64,000 nt of DNA. Source: Candidatus Neomicrothrix sp. UBA2974. GTDB lineage: Bacteria > Actinomycetota > Acidimicrobiia > Acidimicrobiales > MedAcidi-G1. Location: contig DEAU01000013.1 in the NCBI GenBank assembly GCA_002348705.1, forward strand, positions 62,001 to 126,000, given 5' to 3'. Position numbers and translations under genes: made by a program. The notes beneath the pieces were generated by a model. That model ran no database searches and was not told where the DNA came from. It worked only from the letters and a program-made list of their open reading frames with translations. Shown piece after piece: positions 49,849 through 60,790 of the stretch. Numbering within the stretch: position 1 is the first letter of the stretch; each line of letters begins with the position of its first letter.

Positions 49849-52176
49849 CTACTGGGAAACCGATTCAGCGCGAAGCATCCCGGCGGCTACCGCCGCTCGG
49901 GTCTCCTCATCCACCTCGGCTAGCAACTCCACGGTGACCCCATAGATTCTCGCCGTGCAGGCAAAGCCATGGGGGTACGGCCCCACAGGTGAGCCCGTAT
50001 CAACTCCGACATCGAACGTCTCGCCGCCCATCGAATAAGCGACGGGCACAGTGCGCTCGAGACGCGAATGACCGACCACCGTCCCGTCAACGGCCAGAGT
50101 GCCCGTCCCCCCAGCGGCAAAGCCGCCGTCCGAGTCAAATAGAAGCTCCACACGACGCCGACCTGGAGTTAACGGAACCTCCGCAGCGACCGTGGTCCGC
50201 TCATGGCCGTAGAGGTTGTAGTGCCAAATCGGCCGACCCCCGTCGAGATAGATCGTCCAGCCGTTGAAGTTCCCACCTTGACAGACAACCACGCCCTCAA
50301 CAGGTGCGTCCGCCGGCACCTCCAGATCACAGCAGATGCGGTAAGACCGGTTCTTGGTGTTGAGTACCGTGCGTTCCGGCATCCGCACGTGAGCGGTGGT
50401 GTACGTCACGCTTTTTACCCCCTCGGGCACAACCGGGACTCGTGCCGCCGGATCCAGATTGAACCCCGAATCCCGCAGCGGGTATACACCGTTGCGCCGG
50501 CACTCTGCGTCAAAAAGTTCCTGCATCTCGGCCAGAAGCTCAGGTTGCTCTCCAGCCAGGTCGTGGCCTTGCGAGAAATCGTCCCGCAAGTCATAGAGCT
50601 CCCACTTCTCCTGAGGCCCATCAAAAGCCACTGACCCAAAGCGGACCCAAGGCACCCGCCCATGGAAACAGGACGCCATGAAGCCGTCGTGATAGATGCC
50701 CCGATTACCCATCATCTCGAAGTATTGGGTGCGTCGACCCTCCACCGCGGAGTCATCAAAGGAACCGAGCATCGAGATGCCCTCAACGGGCATCTGCTCA
50801 ATGCCATTCACATGTGTCGGGATATCCACGCCGGCAGCCGCAAGAACGGTCGGTGCGATATCAACCACATGGTGGAACTGGTCCCGTATCCCACCAGCAT
50901 CGGTAATACGGCGAGGCCAAGAAACGGCCAGACCGTTGCGAGTCCCCCCGAAATGGGATGCCACCTGCTTCATCCATTGGAACGGCGCATCCAACGCCCA
51001 CGCCCACCCCACGTTGTAGTGACACTCACTGCGCTCGGTTCCGAAATCTTCAACGCGCTCGAGAAGAAATTCAGGATCCTCCTCAACCCCATTCTGCAGG
51101 GCCGGAAGCGACCAGGTGCCGTGGATACGACCCTCGGCCGACGCACCATTATCACCGGTGACATAGATGAAGAGAGTGTCCTCCCACTCGCCCATGGCCT
51201 CGATGAAGTCAATGAGCCGAGCCACCTGAGCATCGGTGTGGGCCAAGAAAGAGGCGTACACCTCCATGAGCCGGCGAGCCACCGGCTTATACCGGTCGGG
51301 GTACTCGTGCCATGAGGGGATCACGTCGGGACGGTTAGTGTTCTCCGTCCCCGCCGGAATAACACCCATGGCCAACTGCCGCTCGAAGATCGACTTCCGA
51401 AGGTCGTCCCATCCGCCGTCGAATACGCCTCGGTAACGATCTAGCCATGCGTCGGGCACCTGCAATGGGGTATGGACGGCACCCGGAGCGAAATAGCAGA
51501 ACCATGGTTTCTCGGGCCGATGCGCCCGGACCCGCTGTATCCACTCGATGGCACGGTCGGTGATGTCCTCAGTGAGGTGGTAAGCGTCGCAGTCCTCGTA
51601 TGGAGCAATCGGAGTCGTCTGGTCATAGAGGTCCGGTTCAAACTGGGACGTCTCGGCACCGGGAAATCCGTAGAAGCGGTCGAAGCCCAAGCCCGTCGGC
51701 CAACGATCAAACGGACCCGCAGGACCTATCTCCCAGCTCGGAGTGAGATGCCCTTTTCCGAACATGCCGGTCGCGTACCCGTTCCGACGCAATACCTCGG
51801 CCACAGTCGCCGCCTCACGGGGGATCATCGAGTCGTACGCAGGGAAAGAGTTGGCAGCTTCGGTGATGCGCCCCATGTGGACTGTGTGATGGTTTCGTCC
51901 TGTCAGAAGCGCTGCGCGCGTTGGTGCGCAGAGAGCAGTGGTGTGGAAGCGATTGAACCGCAAACCGTCAGCCGCTACTCGTTCGAGACCTGGGGCTTCC
52001 ACCGGGCCACCGAAACAAGAAAACGCTCCGAAACCCACGTCGTCAAGGAGTACCACCACCACGTTGGGGGCATTGTCGGGTGCAACATCCAATGCTAAGG
52101 GTGCTGGTTTGCAGTCCTCGGTGAGCCGACCGATGGTCCCGGCGTATGGCGGGTTGGGCTGAGGGATGGCGGTCAT
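49849..52176 (-). CDS. Arylsulfatase-family sulfatase (cysteine type)
   Basis: A 775-residue sulfatase. The modification motif is CAPTRAALLTGR with Cys83, the residue converted to formylglycine in family members; metal ligands Asp45-Asp46 (LLDDVGFG) precede it. A PAALQNGVEEDPEF segment and a C-terminal beta-rich domain (residues about 600-775) with GGNFNGWTIYLDGGRP are as in large arylsulfatases of the atsA type. No signal peptide is visible, so it may act inside the cell. Its ATG is preceded by GAGGAG at eight bases. It is convergent with the P450. It would hydrolyse a sulfate ester from an aromatic or algal-type substrate, depending on the sulfatase-activating enzyme. Confidence 0.92.
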   Translation of the reverse strand: MTAIPQPNPPYAGTIGRLTEDCKPAPLALDVAPDNAPNVVVVLLDDVGFGAFSCFGGPVEAPGLERVAADGLRFNRFHTTALCAPTRAALLTGRNHHTVHMGRITEAANSFPAYDSMIPREAATVAEVLRRNGYATGMFGKGHLTPSWEIGPAGPFDRWPTGLGFDRFYGFPGAETSQFEPDLYDQTTPIAPYEDCDAYHLTEDITDRAIEWIQRVRAHRPEKPWFCYFAPGAVHTPLQVPDAWLDRYRGVFDGGWDDLRKSIFERQLAMGVIPAGTENTNRPDVIPSWHEYPDRYKPVARRLMEVYASFLAHTDAQVARLIDFIEAMGEWEDTLFIYVTGDNGASAEGRIHGTWSLPALQNGVEEDPEFLLERVEDFGTERSECHYNVGWAWALDAPFQWMKQVASHFGGTRNGLAVSWPRRITDAGGIRDQFHHVVDIAPTVLAAAGVDIPTHVNGIEQMPVEGISMLGSFDDSAVEGRRTQYFEMMGNRGIYHDGFMASCFHGRVPWVRFGSVAFDGPQEKWELYDLRDDFSQGHDLAGEQPELLAEMQELFDAECRRNGVYPLRDSGFNLDPAARVPVVPEGVKSVTYTTAHVRMPERTVLNTKNRSYRICCDLEVPADAPVEGVVVCQGGNFNGWTIYLDGGRPIWHYNLYGHERTTVAAEVPLTPGRRRVELLFDSDGGFAAGGTGTLAVDGTVVGHSRLERTVPVAYSMGGETFDVGVDTGSPVGPYPHGFACTARIYGVTVELLAEVDEETRAAVAAGMLRAESVSQ

Positions 52177-52320
52177 GGTGGTATCTCCTCAAAGAGCCAA
52201 TTCGGATGAGACCGACTCGGGAGGAAGCGACGTTAGGCAAACACCTAGTGTTCGTCCACGTTGAAACCGCTCACGAAGAATGATGGCTAGGCCGACCTTA
52301 AAGCCGGCGCCACTCTGCGA

Positions 52321-53058
52321 TCAGTCATTATGTTCGAATGACCTCTCCGGGCACCAGTCCAGTAGCTCCCGCAGGTCGTCCGCCACATAGTCGGCTTCGT
52401 CACCTTGCTCAGGGTCATCAAACACGCCTCTGAACCGGACCGTCTTCATTCCCATGGCCCGTGCACCGGCCACGTCGGTGCGACGCAGATCACCCACGTG
52501 CATGACCGTCGCAGCATTGTCAATCTCCAAACCCGCCAACGCTGCATTAAATATGGACGGATCAGGTTTGTAAGCCCCGACCTCGTCGGAAAATGCCAAG
52601 TAATCGACAGCGTCGAGAATCCCATGTCGGTCAAGGTGGTGCCGAAGGTGTCGGCCAGTAGCCAGCGTTGTGTCGGAAACAATCCCCACGGCCAAGCCCA
52701 CCTCAGCTATTCCTTGAAGCACCTCGGCCGCAGCGGCAACTGGCTCCACCTCAAGTTGGAAGGAAGCTTCATCGAAAGCCTCAGCAAGCGCTACTCGATC
52801 GCCATCGCCGATTCTCCCCGAAAACGCATTGAAGCAGTCGGCCAGCGCCTCCTGCGGGCCATATTGCCGGCCTGCCCGCCATTCTTCGTCGAAGCGCTCC
52901 GGCAACATGCCAAGCGTCCCCATCAGGAGGTCATCATCCACGTCGATCCCTCGGCTATCGATCACCTCACGCCAAAAGTGGCTGCGCAACTCGATAGCCC
53001 CCGGGCTGCTAGTTAACAACGTGTTCCAGAGATCGAAGGTAATGGCACGGAGGGCCAC
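52321..53058 (-). CDS. HAD superfamily hydrolase
   Basis: A 245-residue haloacid dehalogenase-like protein. Motif I is TFDLWNTLL (Asp9), motif II VSDTT, motif III in YKPDPSIF and motif IV GDLRRTDVAGARAMGM with the metal Asp. Position +2 of motif I is Trp where phosphatases carry the general acid Asp, so the activity may not be a phosphatase, although several HAD groups with FDxxGT motifs lack it. A C1 cap helical insert follows motif I. It lies between malic enzyme and sulfatase genes, on the same strand. Confidence 0.85.
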   Translation of the reverse strand: MALRAITFDLWNTLLTSSPGAIELRSHFWREVIDSRGIDVDDDLLMGTLGMLPERFDEEWRAGRQYGPQEALADCFNAFSGRIGDGDRVALAEAFDEASFQLEVEPVAAAAEVLQGIAEVGLAVGIVSDTTLATGRHLRHHLDRHGILDAVDYLAFSDEVGAYKPDPSIFNAALAGLEIDNAATVMHVGDLRRTDVAGARAMGMKTVRFRGVFDDPEQGDEADYVADDLRELLDWCPERSFEHND

Positions 53059-53082
53059 GGACTACTCCTGATAAGAGGCCAG

Positions 53083-54486
53083 TTACTTTCGGCAGACGCC
53101 GTCGGAAAAGGCTGCGTCGGCAACCGCCTCGGCGACTCGGTATGGAACCGTCTTATCGAACACCGACGGCACCACACAGTTCGGGCCAAGATCGGCCTCC
53201 GGCACTGACGCGGCGATAGCTCGGGCTGCGGCCAACTTCATGTTCTCGGTCACATCGGTAGCACCGGAATCCAACGCCCCGCGGAAGATCCCTGGAAATG
53301 CGAGAACGTTATTAATCTGGTTCGGATAGTCACTTCGACCCGTAGCCATCACTGCGGCCAGACCATCAGCCTCCTCCGGATGAATCTCAGGCTCCGGATT
53401 GGCCATGGCAAACACGATGGGGTCGCGGTTCATGGTCCGTAGATCCGCCGCGTCTATCAGTCCCGGGCCACTGAGACCGACGAACACATCGGCCCCAGAC
53501 AACATCTCTTTTAATGTGCCCATCTTCCGATCCGGATTTGTGTGCTCAGCAAACCACTTCTTGGCGAAGTTCAGTTCGTCGCGGCCCTCATAAACCGCCC
53601 CTTGGCGGTCCACACCCACTATCTCGCCTACACCAGCATCCAACAGGATCTTTCCAACCGCAACGCCCGCCGCTCCCATCCCAGCAACCACCACTGAAAG
53701 GTCGTCCAAGTCTCTCTCGGTAAGTTGACAGGCGTTCCAAAGGGCGGCCAATGTCACTACGGCCGTGCCGTGCTGGTCATCGTGGAAGACCGGAATATCC
53801 AGGGCCTCCCTAAGCGCCTGTTCGACGTGGAAGGCAGCCGGTGCGGCAATGTCCTCGAGATTGATGCCACCGAAGGTGGGCGCAATCCTGATGACCGTAT
53901 CGATGATCTCCTGGGGTTCAGTGACATTGAGACATACGGGGAAGGCATCGACGCCAGCAAACTCCTTGAAGAGCAGAGCCTTACCCTCCATGACCGGTAT
54001 AGCTGCCTCCGGACCTATGTCGCCCAGTCCCAGCACCGCGGTTCCGTCGGTGACTACCGCCACCGTGTTCTTTTTAATGGTCAAGTCGTGGGCACGGTCC
54101 GGGTCGTCATAGATGGCCATGCAAACTCGAGCCACGCCTGGCGTGTACGCCATCGACAAGTCGTGTCGGTCGTTCACCTCCGCCAAAGACGTGATCTCAA
54201 TCTTGCCCCCCTCGTGCATATCGAACGTCCGGTCATACCAATGGAGGATCTCGACGCCCTCCTGGATCTCCACGGCAGCAATCACCGCCGCGGCATGCTC
54301 CTCGTTACGACAATTAGCCACCACATCGTTGACCAGCAGATCTCCACGGACGTCGAAGCCACCCATTGACATGATGTTGGCCCCGGCCTCGCCAATGGCC
54401 GTAGCTAGCCGCCCGAGGGTGTTCGGTACGTTGTCCAACGCCACCTGAAGGTGGATGGAGTAGGCCGCCGTGGGGAGGTAGGGCAT
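53083..54486 (-). CDS. NAD-dependent malic enzyme with N-terminal ACT domain
   Basis: A 467-residue malic enzyme that decarboxylates malate to pyruvate. Residues about 10-80 form an ACT-like regulatory domain (IHLQVALDNVPNTLGRLATAI). The catalytic domain begins at LSMAYTPGVARVC, with KNTVAVVTDGTAVLGLGDIGPEAAIPVMEGKALLF and the NAD fold VVAGMGAAGVAVGKILLDAG. The segment DDQHGTAVVTLAAL is typical of the bacterial short form. ACT fusion is known in some malic enzymes. It is downstream of pyrE in the leftward block, 37 bases away. Confidence 0.92.
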   Translation of the reverse strand: MPYLPTAAYSIHLQVALDNVPNTLGRLATAIGEAGANIMSMGGFDVRGDLLVNDVVANCRNEEHAAAVIAAVEIQEGVEILHWYDRTFDMHEGGKIEITSLAEVNDRHDLSMAYTPGVARVCMAIYDDPDRAHDLTIKKNTVAVVTDGTAVLGLGDIGPEAAIPVMEGKALLFKEFAGVDAFPVCLNVTEPQEIIDTVIRIAPTFGGINLEDIAAPAAFHVEQALREALDIPVFHDDQHGTAVVTLAALWNACQLTERDLDDLSVVVAGMGAAGVAVGKILLDAGVGEIVGVDRQGAVYEGRDELNFAKKWFAEHTNPDRKMGTLKEMLSGADVFVGLSGPGLIDAADLRTMNRDPIVFAMANPEPEIHPEEADGLAAVMATGRSDYPNQINNVLAFPGIFRGALDSGATDVTENMKLAAARAIAASVPEADLGPNCVVPSVFDKTVPYRVAEAVADAAFSDGVCRK

Positions 54487-54523
54487 CGGCGGAGCCTACG
54501 AGTGACTCGCCGAAGAACTTTGA

Positions 54524-55120
54524 TCAGGGACCCTCGTAGGGAAAACCCAGGTCGGGAGCCGTTACCAAGGGGCGAAAATCTAGGCCGGCCTCGTTAGCAG
54601 CGGCCCCGCATGTCCCCCCACGGTCGACAACAGGCATTACAGCCACCGGGAAAGCCCCTAATTCCCGGACTACAGCCGCCGCCTCCAAAGGAGAGGTCCC
54701 CCGAGTAACTGTGTCCTCGCAGATCACCACCCGGTCGCCGGACAGCAAGGCTCCAGCAAGGCGACCCTGGACTCCGTGGTCCTTGGACTCCTTGCGGATG
54801 CTGAAGGAACGCAGGTCCCGACCGCGGGTGGCGGCCACCGCAGCGATACCAAAGGCCACAGGGTCAGCCCCGGCAGTCAGCCCGCCAATGGCAGTAACCG
54901 GACCCGACTTCTCTTCAAGAGCAGCGATCTCGGCCAGAGCAACGTTTGCCACTAGCAGAATCCCGTCAGGCCGACACGCCGTCTGTTTGGCATCACAGAA
55001 CCAGGTGCTCTTTCGCCCCGACTTGAGCGTGAATTCGCCCGTCCTGATGGAGTGCTGCATCAGGTGGGCGATCAGGGCGTTCCGCGCCGCTCCAATCACC
55101 GTCAATCCGTCCTCAGTCAT
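54524..55120 (-). CDS. pyrE: Orotate phosphoribosyltransferase
   Basis: A 198-residue type I phosphoribosyltransferase that converts orotate and PRPP to OMP. The PRPP loop is VVICEDTVTRGTSPLEA, and the N-terminal FTLKSGRKSTWFCDAKQT and IGGLTAGADPVA are typical of PyrE. ATG start overlaps the purM stop by four bases (ATGA). It is the last gene of the purine block proper and the only pyrimidine gene in it. Confidence 0.93.
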   Translation of the reverse strand: MTEDGLTVIGAARNALIAHLMQHSIRTGEFTLKSGRKSTWFCDAKQTACRPDGILLVANVALAEIAALEEKSGPVTAIGGLTAGADPVAFGIAAVAATRGRDLRSFSIRKESKDHGVQGRLAGALLSGDRVVICEDTVTRGTSPLEAAAVVRELGAFPVAVMPVVDRGGTCGAAANEAGLDFRPLVTAPDLGFPYEGP

Positions 55121-56181
55121 CGTGTCCCCTCCTCTAAACGGACCTCACCGCTACCCGGGACCAACTCACCAATTACTCGGGCCGGACGGTCATGAATACC
55201 GAGCGTGGTCACAACCCCATCGACCTCATCTGAGGGTAAGACCAGCACCATCCCGATACCGAGGTTGAAAACTCGGGCCATCTCGTCGTCAGCGATGCCT
55301 CCTATGGTCTGGAGTTCGCGAAAGATCCTGGGGACCTCCCAGGCCGAGCAGTTGACGACTGCATCGACGCTCTGGCCTAGTACCCGAGGCAGGTTGCCAA
55401 GCAAGCCGCCGCCGGTCACGTGGGCCACGGCATGGATCTCATGAGCAGCAAGTGCAGCGACCACGGCTGGGGCATAGATCACGCTGGGTGCAAGCAATTC
55501 TTCGGCCAGGGTGCTCGATGCTCCCTTCCATGCCGGGGCATTGAGGTCACGACCAGCTAATTCCAGAACAATTCGACGAACCAGAGAGAAACCGTTTGAC
55601 CTGAGGTTCGGCGAGTCGAGGCCGACCAGGACATCACCGGCCGCTACCGCAGTCCCATCCAGAAGTGAATCGCGTTCGACTGCTCCCACAGCAAAACCAA
55701 CGAGGTCGAACTGATCGGTTCCCATGACTCCTGGATGCTCAGCCATCTCGCCGCCGATCAGCGCACAGCCAGCCTCCCGGCATCCGTCAGCAACTCCCGA
55801 AACGAGGTCTTCCACTGCGTCGGAGTCGAGACGGCCGAATGCCAGATAGTCGAGAAAGAACAAGGGGGCTGCACCACTGCACACCAGATCATCCACACAC
55901 ATCGCCACCAGATCTCGGCCGATCGAGTCGAGCCGTCCTGCCAATCGAGCGACCTCGGCTTTAGTACCAACCCCATCAGTGGCCGAGACCAGGAGCGGGT
56001 CTCGGTAGCCGGCCCGTCCTATGTCGAAAAGTCCTCCGAAGCCACCGATATCGCCAACAACCTCGGGACGATACGTTGCTCGCACCAGAGGTCCGATCCG
56101 TCGGACGGCTTCCTCCCCGGCGTCGATATCGACGCCGGCAACCCGGTAACTCTCAACGCCGGTCGCTTGGTCCTCGATCAT
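55117..56181 (-). CDS. purM: Phosphoribosylformylglycinamidine cyclo-ligase
   Basis: A 354-residue AIR synthetase of purine synthesis (FGAM to AIR). Key stretches: GGFGGLFDI, SATDGVGTKAEVA, DLVAMCVDDLVCSGAAPLFFLDYLA, LIGGEMAEHPGV, LDSPNLRSNGFSLVRRI and HVTGGGLLGNLPRVL. ATGA overlaps with purF upstream and pyrE downstream. Confidence 0.97.
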   Translation of the reverse strand: MIEDQATGVESYRVAGVDIDAGEEAVRRIGPLVRATYRPEVVGDIGGFGGLFDIGRAGYRDPLLVSATDGVGTKAEVARLAGRLDSIGRDLVAMCVDDLVCSGAAPLFFLDYLAFGRLDSDAVEDLVSGVADGCREAGCALIGGEMAEHPGVMGTDQFDLVGFAVGAVERDSLLDGTAVAAGDVLVGLDSPNLRSNGFSLVRRIVLELAGRDLNAPAWKGASSTLAEELLAPSVIYAPAVVAALAAHEIHAVAHVTGGGLLGNLPRVLGQSVDAVVNCSAWEVPRIFRELQTIGGIADDEMARVFNLGIGMVLVLPSDEVDGVVTTLGIHDRPARVIGELVPGSGEVRLEEGTR

Positions 56182-57788
56182 GAGGTCCCTTCGTCCGACC
56201 GGATCTTCGACTCTCCCTCAACACTCCCACGACCAAAGAGACGATCGGCAGTTTCGGTGGGGAACTCAGCAATGGCGCCGAAACCAACCGGCACAACTTT
56301 CTCCGCGTCTGCACCTCCGATACCTTCCTCAAGAACAGCCTTCGAAAGGTTCACTGGTATTTCAATCGGGTAGACCCCGGTCAGACAGGCATCACAGAAG
56401 CCCGCACCTACCGCTCCAGTCGCGGCCAGCAGGTTGTCCAGCGTCAGGTAACTAAGGCTGTCTACTTCCAGGTACTCCCGGATCTCGTCCACCGTTAGGT
56501 TGGCCGCTAGCAACTCGCCTCGGGCACCGGTATCCATGCCGTAGAAGCAGGGCCACCGATAGGGAGGTGACGAAACCCGCATGTGCACCTCGGCGGCACC
56601 CGTCTGGCGAAGCATCCGAACCATGGCCCGCGTAGTAGTACCACGCACAATTGAGTCATCCACAACCACCAGACGCTGACCGTCGATGTTGTCTTTCAGA
56701 GGATTCAACTTCATTCGGACTGCCGCCGACCGAAGAGCCTGCGTCGGAGCGATAAAGGTCCGACCGATGTATCGATTCTTAACTAGCCCCTGGCCATAAG
56801 GAATCCCGGCGGCCCGGGCATAACCCTCGGCAGCCGGGATTCCGGACTCGGGAACGCCCATGACTAGATCGGCATCGACCGGTGCCTGTCCAGCCAGCAT
56901 CTCGCCCATGCGGGTCCGGGCGTGGTGGACGCTCTGGCCATAGAGGAAACTGTCCGGACGAGCGAAATACACGAACTCGAACAGACATAGACGCGGATCG
57001 ACAGTTTCATCGTCAAAGGGGCGAACCGAACGCCAACCCGAGTTGTCTATGACCACGACCTCGCCGGGGTCCAGTTCGCGGACCATGTGGGCTCCAATCA
57101 CGTCAAGAGCTGGTGACTCCGAGGCCAACACCCATCCGCCGTCAAGACGGCCGAGGCATAGCGGTCGAAATCCATTCGGATCGCGCACACCGACAACTCG
57201 CTCATGGTCGGCAATGACCAAGGAAAAGGCGCCCTTTAGTCGAGGCAGGACGGCGGCTAGTGCCAAGTCCATCGCCTCGGCTGGAGCTCGATCCCCGTGG
57301 ACAACTAGTTCGGCTGCAAGCATCTCGGCCATCAAATCAGTGTCAGAGGCCACTGTTCCGGGGAGCATCCCTGCTTCAGCAGCCAGTTCTTCGGTGTTGA
57401 CGAGATTGCCGTTGTGACCGAGCGCAAATTCAACGTGGTCGACCCCCCGGTAAACCGGTTGGGCGTTTCTCCAGGTGCTGGATCCGGTGGTCGAATACCG
57501 GGTCTGGCCGATAGCCAGGTCGCCTGTAAGCGCAGCCAGCGTTCGTTCATCAAAGGCATTGGAGACAAGTCCCATGTCCTTCACCACCGTGAGGACCGAT
57601 CCGTCGCTAACCGCCATGCCGGCTGATTCCTGACCTCGATGTTGGAGGGCGTAGAGACCGAGATAGGTCAAGTGGGCGACAGGTTGCCCCGGTGCATAGA
57701 CACCAAAGACACCACACGCCTCGCGCGGAGTGTCGTGATCTGCACCAGTCTGTCGGCCCCGATCCCACTCAGCGATCGACCGAGTCAT
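56178..57788 (-). CDS. purF: Amidophosphoribosyltransferase
   Basis: A 536-residue enzyme for the first committed step of purine synthesis, PRPP plus glutamine to phosphoribosylamine. The N-terminal nucleophile after processing is Cys25 ([13 protein letters not shown]), so a 24-residue propeptide is removed. Glutaminase motifs [12 protein letters not shown] and GNLVNTEEL follow; the PRPP loop is [18 protein letters not shown]-terminal GFCDACLTG suggests the iron-sulphur type. Overlaps purL and purM by four bases each. Confidence 0.96.
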   Translation of the reverse strand: MTRSIAEWDRGRQTGADHDTPREACGVFGVYAPGQPVAHLTYLGLYALQHRGQESAGMAVSDGSVLTVVKDMGLVSNAFDERTLAALTGDLAIGQTRYSTTGSSTWRNAQPVYRGVDHVEFALGHNGNLVNTEELAAEAGMLPGTVASDTDLMAEMLAAELVVHGDRAPAEAMDLALAAVLPRLKGAFSLVIADHERVVGVRDPNGFRPLCLGRLDGGWVLASESPALDVIGAHMVRELDPGEVVVIDNSGWRSVRPFDDETVDPRLCLFEFVYFARPDSFLYGQSVHHARTRMGEMLAGQAPVDADLVMGVPESGIPAAEGYARAAGIPYGQGLVKNRYIGRTFIAPTQALRSAAVRMKLNPLKDNIDGQRLVVVDDSIVRGTTTRAMVRMLRQTGAAEVHMRVSSPPYRWPCFYGMDTGARGELLAANLTVDEIREYLEVDSLSYLTLDNLLAATGAVGAGFCDACLTGVYPIEIPVNLSKAVLEEGIGGADAEKVVPVGFGAIAEFPTETADRLFGRGSVEGESKIRSDEGTS

Positions 57789-59992
57789 CGGTTTGTGGTT
57801 CCCGACCCGAGGGCTTCAGGTAGGCGGCCTTCAAACGCGAAACGTATGTCAGCGATAGAGATATCCAGAAGGTTCTTGATGATCAGACGGTCGCCAGTTG
57901 CCAAGCCGATTCGACTGGTTGGTACCTCATAGTCCTTGGCCGCGGCAAATACCTCGGCCAGACATTCTGGGTCGACAGCCACAATGACCCGGCTCGGACC
58001 CTCACCGAATAGGTCCCGGTGGTCGGCGATGCGAGCCAAATGGGCCCCAACGCCTGAACGAGAAACCATCTCGGCAATGGCAACACCGACGCCACCTGAA
58101 GAGATGTCGTGAACACCACCAACGAGACCATCCCTAACCAATGTGCGCACCAGGCCGGCCACGCGTAGATGAAGGTCGGTGTCAAGGGGGGATAGATCAC
58201 CACCTGGGGAACCGTGCGACGCAGCCCACAAAGAACCACCCAGCGATTTGGTGTCGGGTCCAAGCACTATGAGGCGATGGCCGTCCACCAGACGGGCACC
58301 TGGTGGACGCTGCCGGAGGTCATCTACCACCCCAAGCAGGCCTATGACCGGCGTGGGGTCGATATCAGTACCCCCCGACTCGTTGTAGAGGCTCACGTTG
58401 CCGCCAATGACCGGCACGTTGAATGCCCGGCATGCTTCGCCAATACCGTCCACCGACTCTGAGAACTGCCACATCACTTCGGGATTCTCTGGGTTGCCGA
58501 AGTTGAGGCAGTTAACGACGGCTAACGGCCGCGCTCCCACACAGGCCAGATTCAAGACTGACTCAGCCACCACCTGGGCTGTCCCAGCTCGAGGGTCCAC
58601 GGAACACCAGTGGTGACTGCCATCGGTGGTTATGGCAAGTGCGCGCCCTGTATCAGCACCAGTCGTCGGATGACGAAGTTTGAGCACTGCAGCGTCGTCA
58701 CCCGGCCCGACCACGGTGTTCAAAAAGAGCTGGTGGTCGTACTGGCGGTAGACCCACGAGGGATCGGCCAACAGGCCAATCAATTCTGCTCCTAGGTCGT
58801 CCGGAGCGGCCAGTTCATCAGCCATCGGCCTTCGCTGTTCCAGAGGCGCCTTGCGGGGACGGTCATATAGAGGCGCGTCCTCGTGCAATGAAGCGGCTGG
58901 GACATCCGCCAGGACTTCACCATCGAATCCATCGAGAATCCGGAGGGAGCCGCCATCGGTAACCCGGCCGATAGCCGTGGCCGCCACCTCCCATAGTTCA
59001 CAGATTTCCAACAGCCGGTCGAGATCATCCGGTTCGACGATGGCCAACATCCGCTCTTGGGACTCGCTGATCATCACCTCGTGGGGTTCCATGCACGGCT
59101 CGCGACGAGGAATGACCGAAACGTCAACGTCTATACCCACCCCACCTCGAGACGCTGTTTCGCTGGTGGCGCAGGTCAACCCGGCGCCACCGAGATCCTG
59201 AATACCAATAACCAGACCCTCGTCCAGCAACTGCAAGCAGGCCTCGATCAGACGCTTCTCCTCATAAGGGTCGCCGACCTGAACGCTGGGTCGCTTGTCG
59301 CCATCGTCGTCGTCGGAAAAACCGGTTGAGGCCAACACACTTACGCCGCCTATGCCATCTCGACCCGTGCTGGATCCCAATAGGACAGCCAGATTGCCGA
59401 CACCTGAGGCTCGACCTAGCACGAGGCGTTCAATTGGGAGGGTGCCTAGGCACAGAACGTTCACGAGAGGATTTCCCCGATAGGTCTCATCAAACACCAC
59501 TTCACCGCCGACCGTCGGAACACCAACAGCGTTTCCGTATCCAGAAATCCCGGACACCACGCCCTCAGCGATCCACCGACTACGCGCGTCATCAAGTGGG
59601 CCAAAACGCAGCGGATCCATCAAGGCAATTGGCCGAGCACCCATCGTGAAGACGTCTCGGAGGATGCCTCCCACACCGGTTGCCGCTCCTTGGTAGGGCT
59701 CGATGGCCGACGGATGGTTGTGAGATTCGATCCGAATGGCCACTGCAATACCGTCGCCTACATCGACAACCCCAGCGTTTTCTCCCGGACCGACCAGTAC
59801 CCACGGAGCCTCGGTGGGAAGACGCTTTAAGTGAATCCGACTGCTCTTGTAAGAACAGTGCTCAGACCACATGACCGAGTACATCGCCAACTCCAAGCCA
59901 TTGGCCGGGCGCTCCAAGATTTGGTTGATGCGCCCGGCTTCGTCATCGGTGAGACCGAGGACACGATGCAATGGCTCACTCACGCTAGGCAC
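57785..59992 (-). CDS. purL: Phosphoribosylformylglycinamidine synthase subunit PurL
   Basis: A 735-residue synthase subunit of the small PurL type, acting with PurQ and PurS (FGAR to FGAM). Motifs include [10 protein letters not shown] near residue 45, [46 protein letters not shown], and [17 protein letters not shown] start at 59992. Its upstream partners purS and purQ lie to the right, separated by an AT-rich stretch and an oppositely oriented small gene. Overlaps purF by four bases. Confidence 0.97.
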   Translation of the reverse strand: MPSVSEPLHRVLGLTDDEAGRINQILERPANGLELAMYSVMWSEHCSYKSSRIHLKRLPTEAPWVLVGPGENAGVVDVGDGIAVAIRIESHNHPSAIEPYQGAATGVGGILRDVFTMGARPIALMDPLRFGPLDDARSRWIAEGVVSGISGYGNAVGVPTVGGEVVFDETYRGNPLVNVLCLGTLPIERLVLGRASGVGNLAVLLGSSTGRDGIGGVSVLASTGFSDDDDGDKRPSVQVGDPYEEKRLIEACLQLLDEGLVIGIQDLGGAGLTCATSETASRGGVGIDVDVSVIPRREPCMEPHEVMISESQERMLAIVEPDDLDRLLEICELWEVAATAIGRVTDGGSLRILDGFDGEVLADVPAASLHEDAPLYDRPRKAPLEQRRPMADELAAPDDLGAELIGLLADPSWVYRQYDHQLFLNTVVGPGDDAAVLKLRHPTTGADTGRALAITTDGSHHWCSVDPRAGTAQVVAESVLNLACVGARPLAVVNCLNFGNPENPEVMWQFSESVDGIGEACRAFNVPVIGGNVSLYNESGGTDIDPTPVIGLLGVVDDLRQRPPGARLVDGHRLIVLGPDTKSLGGSLWAASHGSPGGDLSPLDTDLHLRVAGLVRTLVRDGLVGGVHDISSGGVGVAIAEMVSRSGVGAHLARIADHRDLFGEGPSRVIVAVDPECLAEVFAAAKDYEVPTSRIGLATGDRLIIKNLLDISIADIRFAFEGRLPEALGSGTTNR

Positions 59993-60332
59993 CGTACTCT
60001 CGGCAAGAATCTCTCCGGTGTTGACTAGCGAACGATGACACCAAGGAACTTTCTCCTGAAGAAAGCTTGTCCCTTTACATCAGACAGGGAAATCACGTCT
60101 TGGAGGAGTCCCAACAAATTTTATAACTCTTAAACAATTAAATTGGAAAAAATATTTGTCCAATTAACTTTGCAGCAGGTCGTAAAACTGGCGGAATTCA
60201 AAACTCACGGGTTACCCTCTCCGCTAATCAGTCATAACTAAATGGCTTGATTTAATATTATTTTGTTTTCCAAATGCAAGAGAGTGCGACCAAAAGACCA
60301 CCTACGGTTTTTGTCGATTAAGGAAAAGACCA
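59993..60332. other. AT-rich intergenic stretch between purL and a small basic protein gene
   Basis: A 340-base divergent gap, visibly richer in A and T than the rest of the window, most strongly at 60110-60270. It holds a hairpin-forming repeat, AATTGGA (60141-60147) and TCCAATT (60159-60165), with an AT-only loop but for one G, and several TATAAT-like strings (for example TAATATTATT near 60255). Promoters for purL and the small gene must lie here. I see no gene in it. Confidence 0.6.
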
Positions 60333-60716
60333 ATGGCACGAACAAAGATGACTGATGCTGAAAAGGCAGAGGTAGCCGGGGTACGCGATTACCTGAAGGC
60401 ATTGGAACAGAAAGCGCCCCGTCGAGGGCGCCGCAACGCCGCAAGCATCCGGAAGCAACTGGCTTCAGTGGACGCACAGATGAAGGGCGCCTCAGTCACT
60501 ACGCGGCTCAAACTCATTCAGCAACGGATAGACCTGGAGACTGAACTTGAGTCCTTGAAAGCCGCCGGCAAGGTGAATATGGGGACTTTAGAAAAGCGAT
60601 TTATTCGGCACGCTGCCTCATATAGCGGCCGACGCGGCATCTCTCACGCAGCTTGGCGCGAGATTGGTGTTTCAGCGGCAGTACTTAAGGCTGCTGGCAT
60701 CCGACGTAATAGCTGA
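60333..60716 (+). CDS. Small basic protein of unknown function
   Basis: A 127-residue, strongly basic protein that I cannot assign to a named family. The pattern MARTKMTDAEKAEVAG, YLKALEQ, RRGRRNAASIRKQL, LIQQRIDLETELESL (coiled-coil-like), then a C-terminal ISHAAWREIGVSAAVLKAAGI, suggests a helical protein with a DNA- or RNA-binding end. I believe similar proteins recur across actinobacteria without known function. It faces against all neighbouring pur genes, is preceded by AT-rich DNA and by AAGGAAAAG seven bases before its ATG. Confidence 0.7.
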   Translation: MARTKMTDAEKAEVAGVRDYLKALEQKAPRRGRRNAASIRKQLASVDAQMKGASVTTRLKLIQQRIDLETELESLKAAGKVNMGTLEKRFIRHAASYSGRRGISHAAWREIGVSAAVLKAAGIRRNS

Positions 60717-60790
60717 TTATCTCAAGCTAAGGGACCCGATCTAATCCGCTTGATTTTGAAAGAAAGCAGAAACAGTCCTCTAGTAAATGA

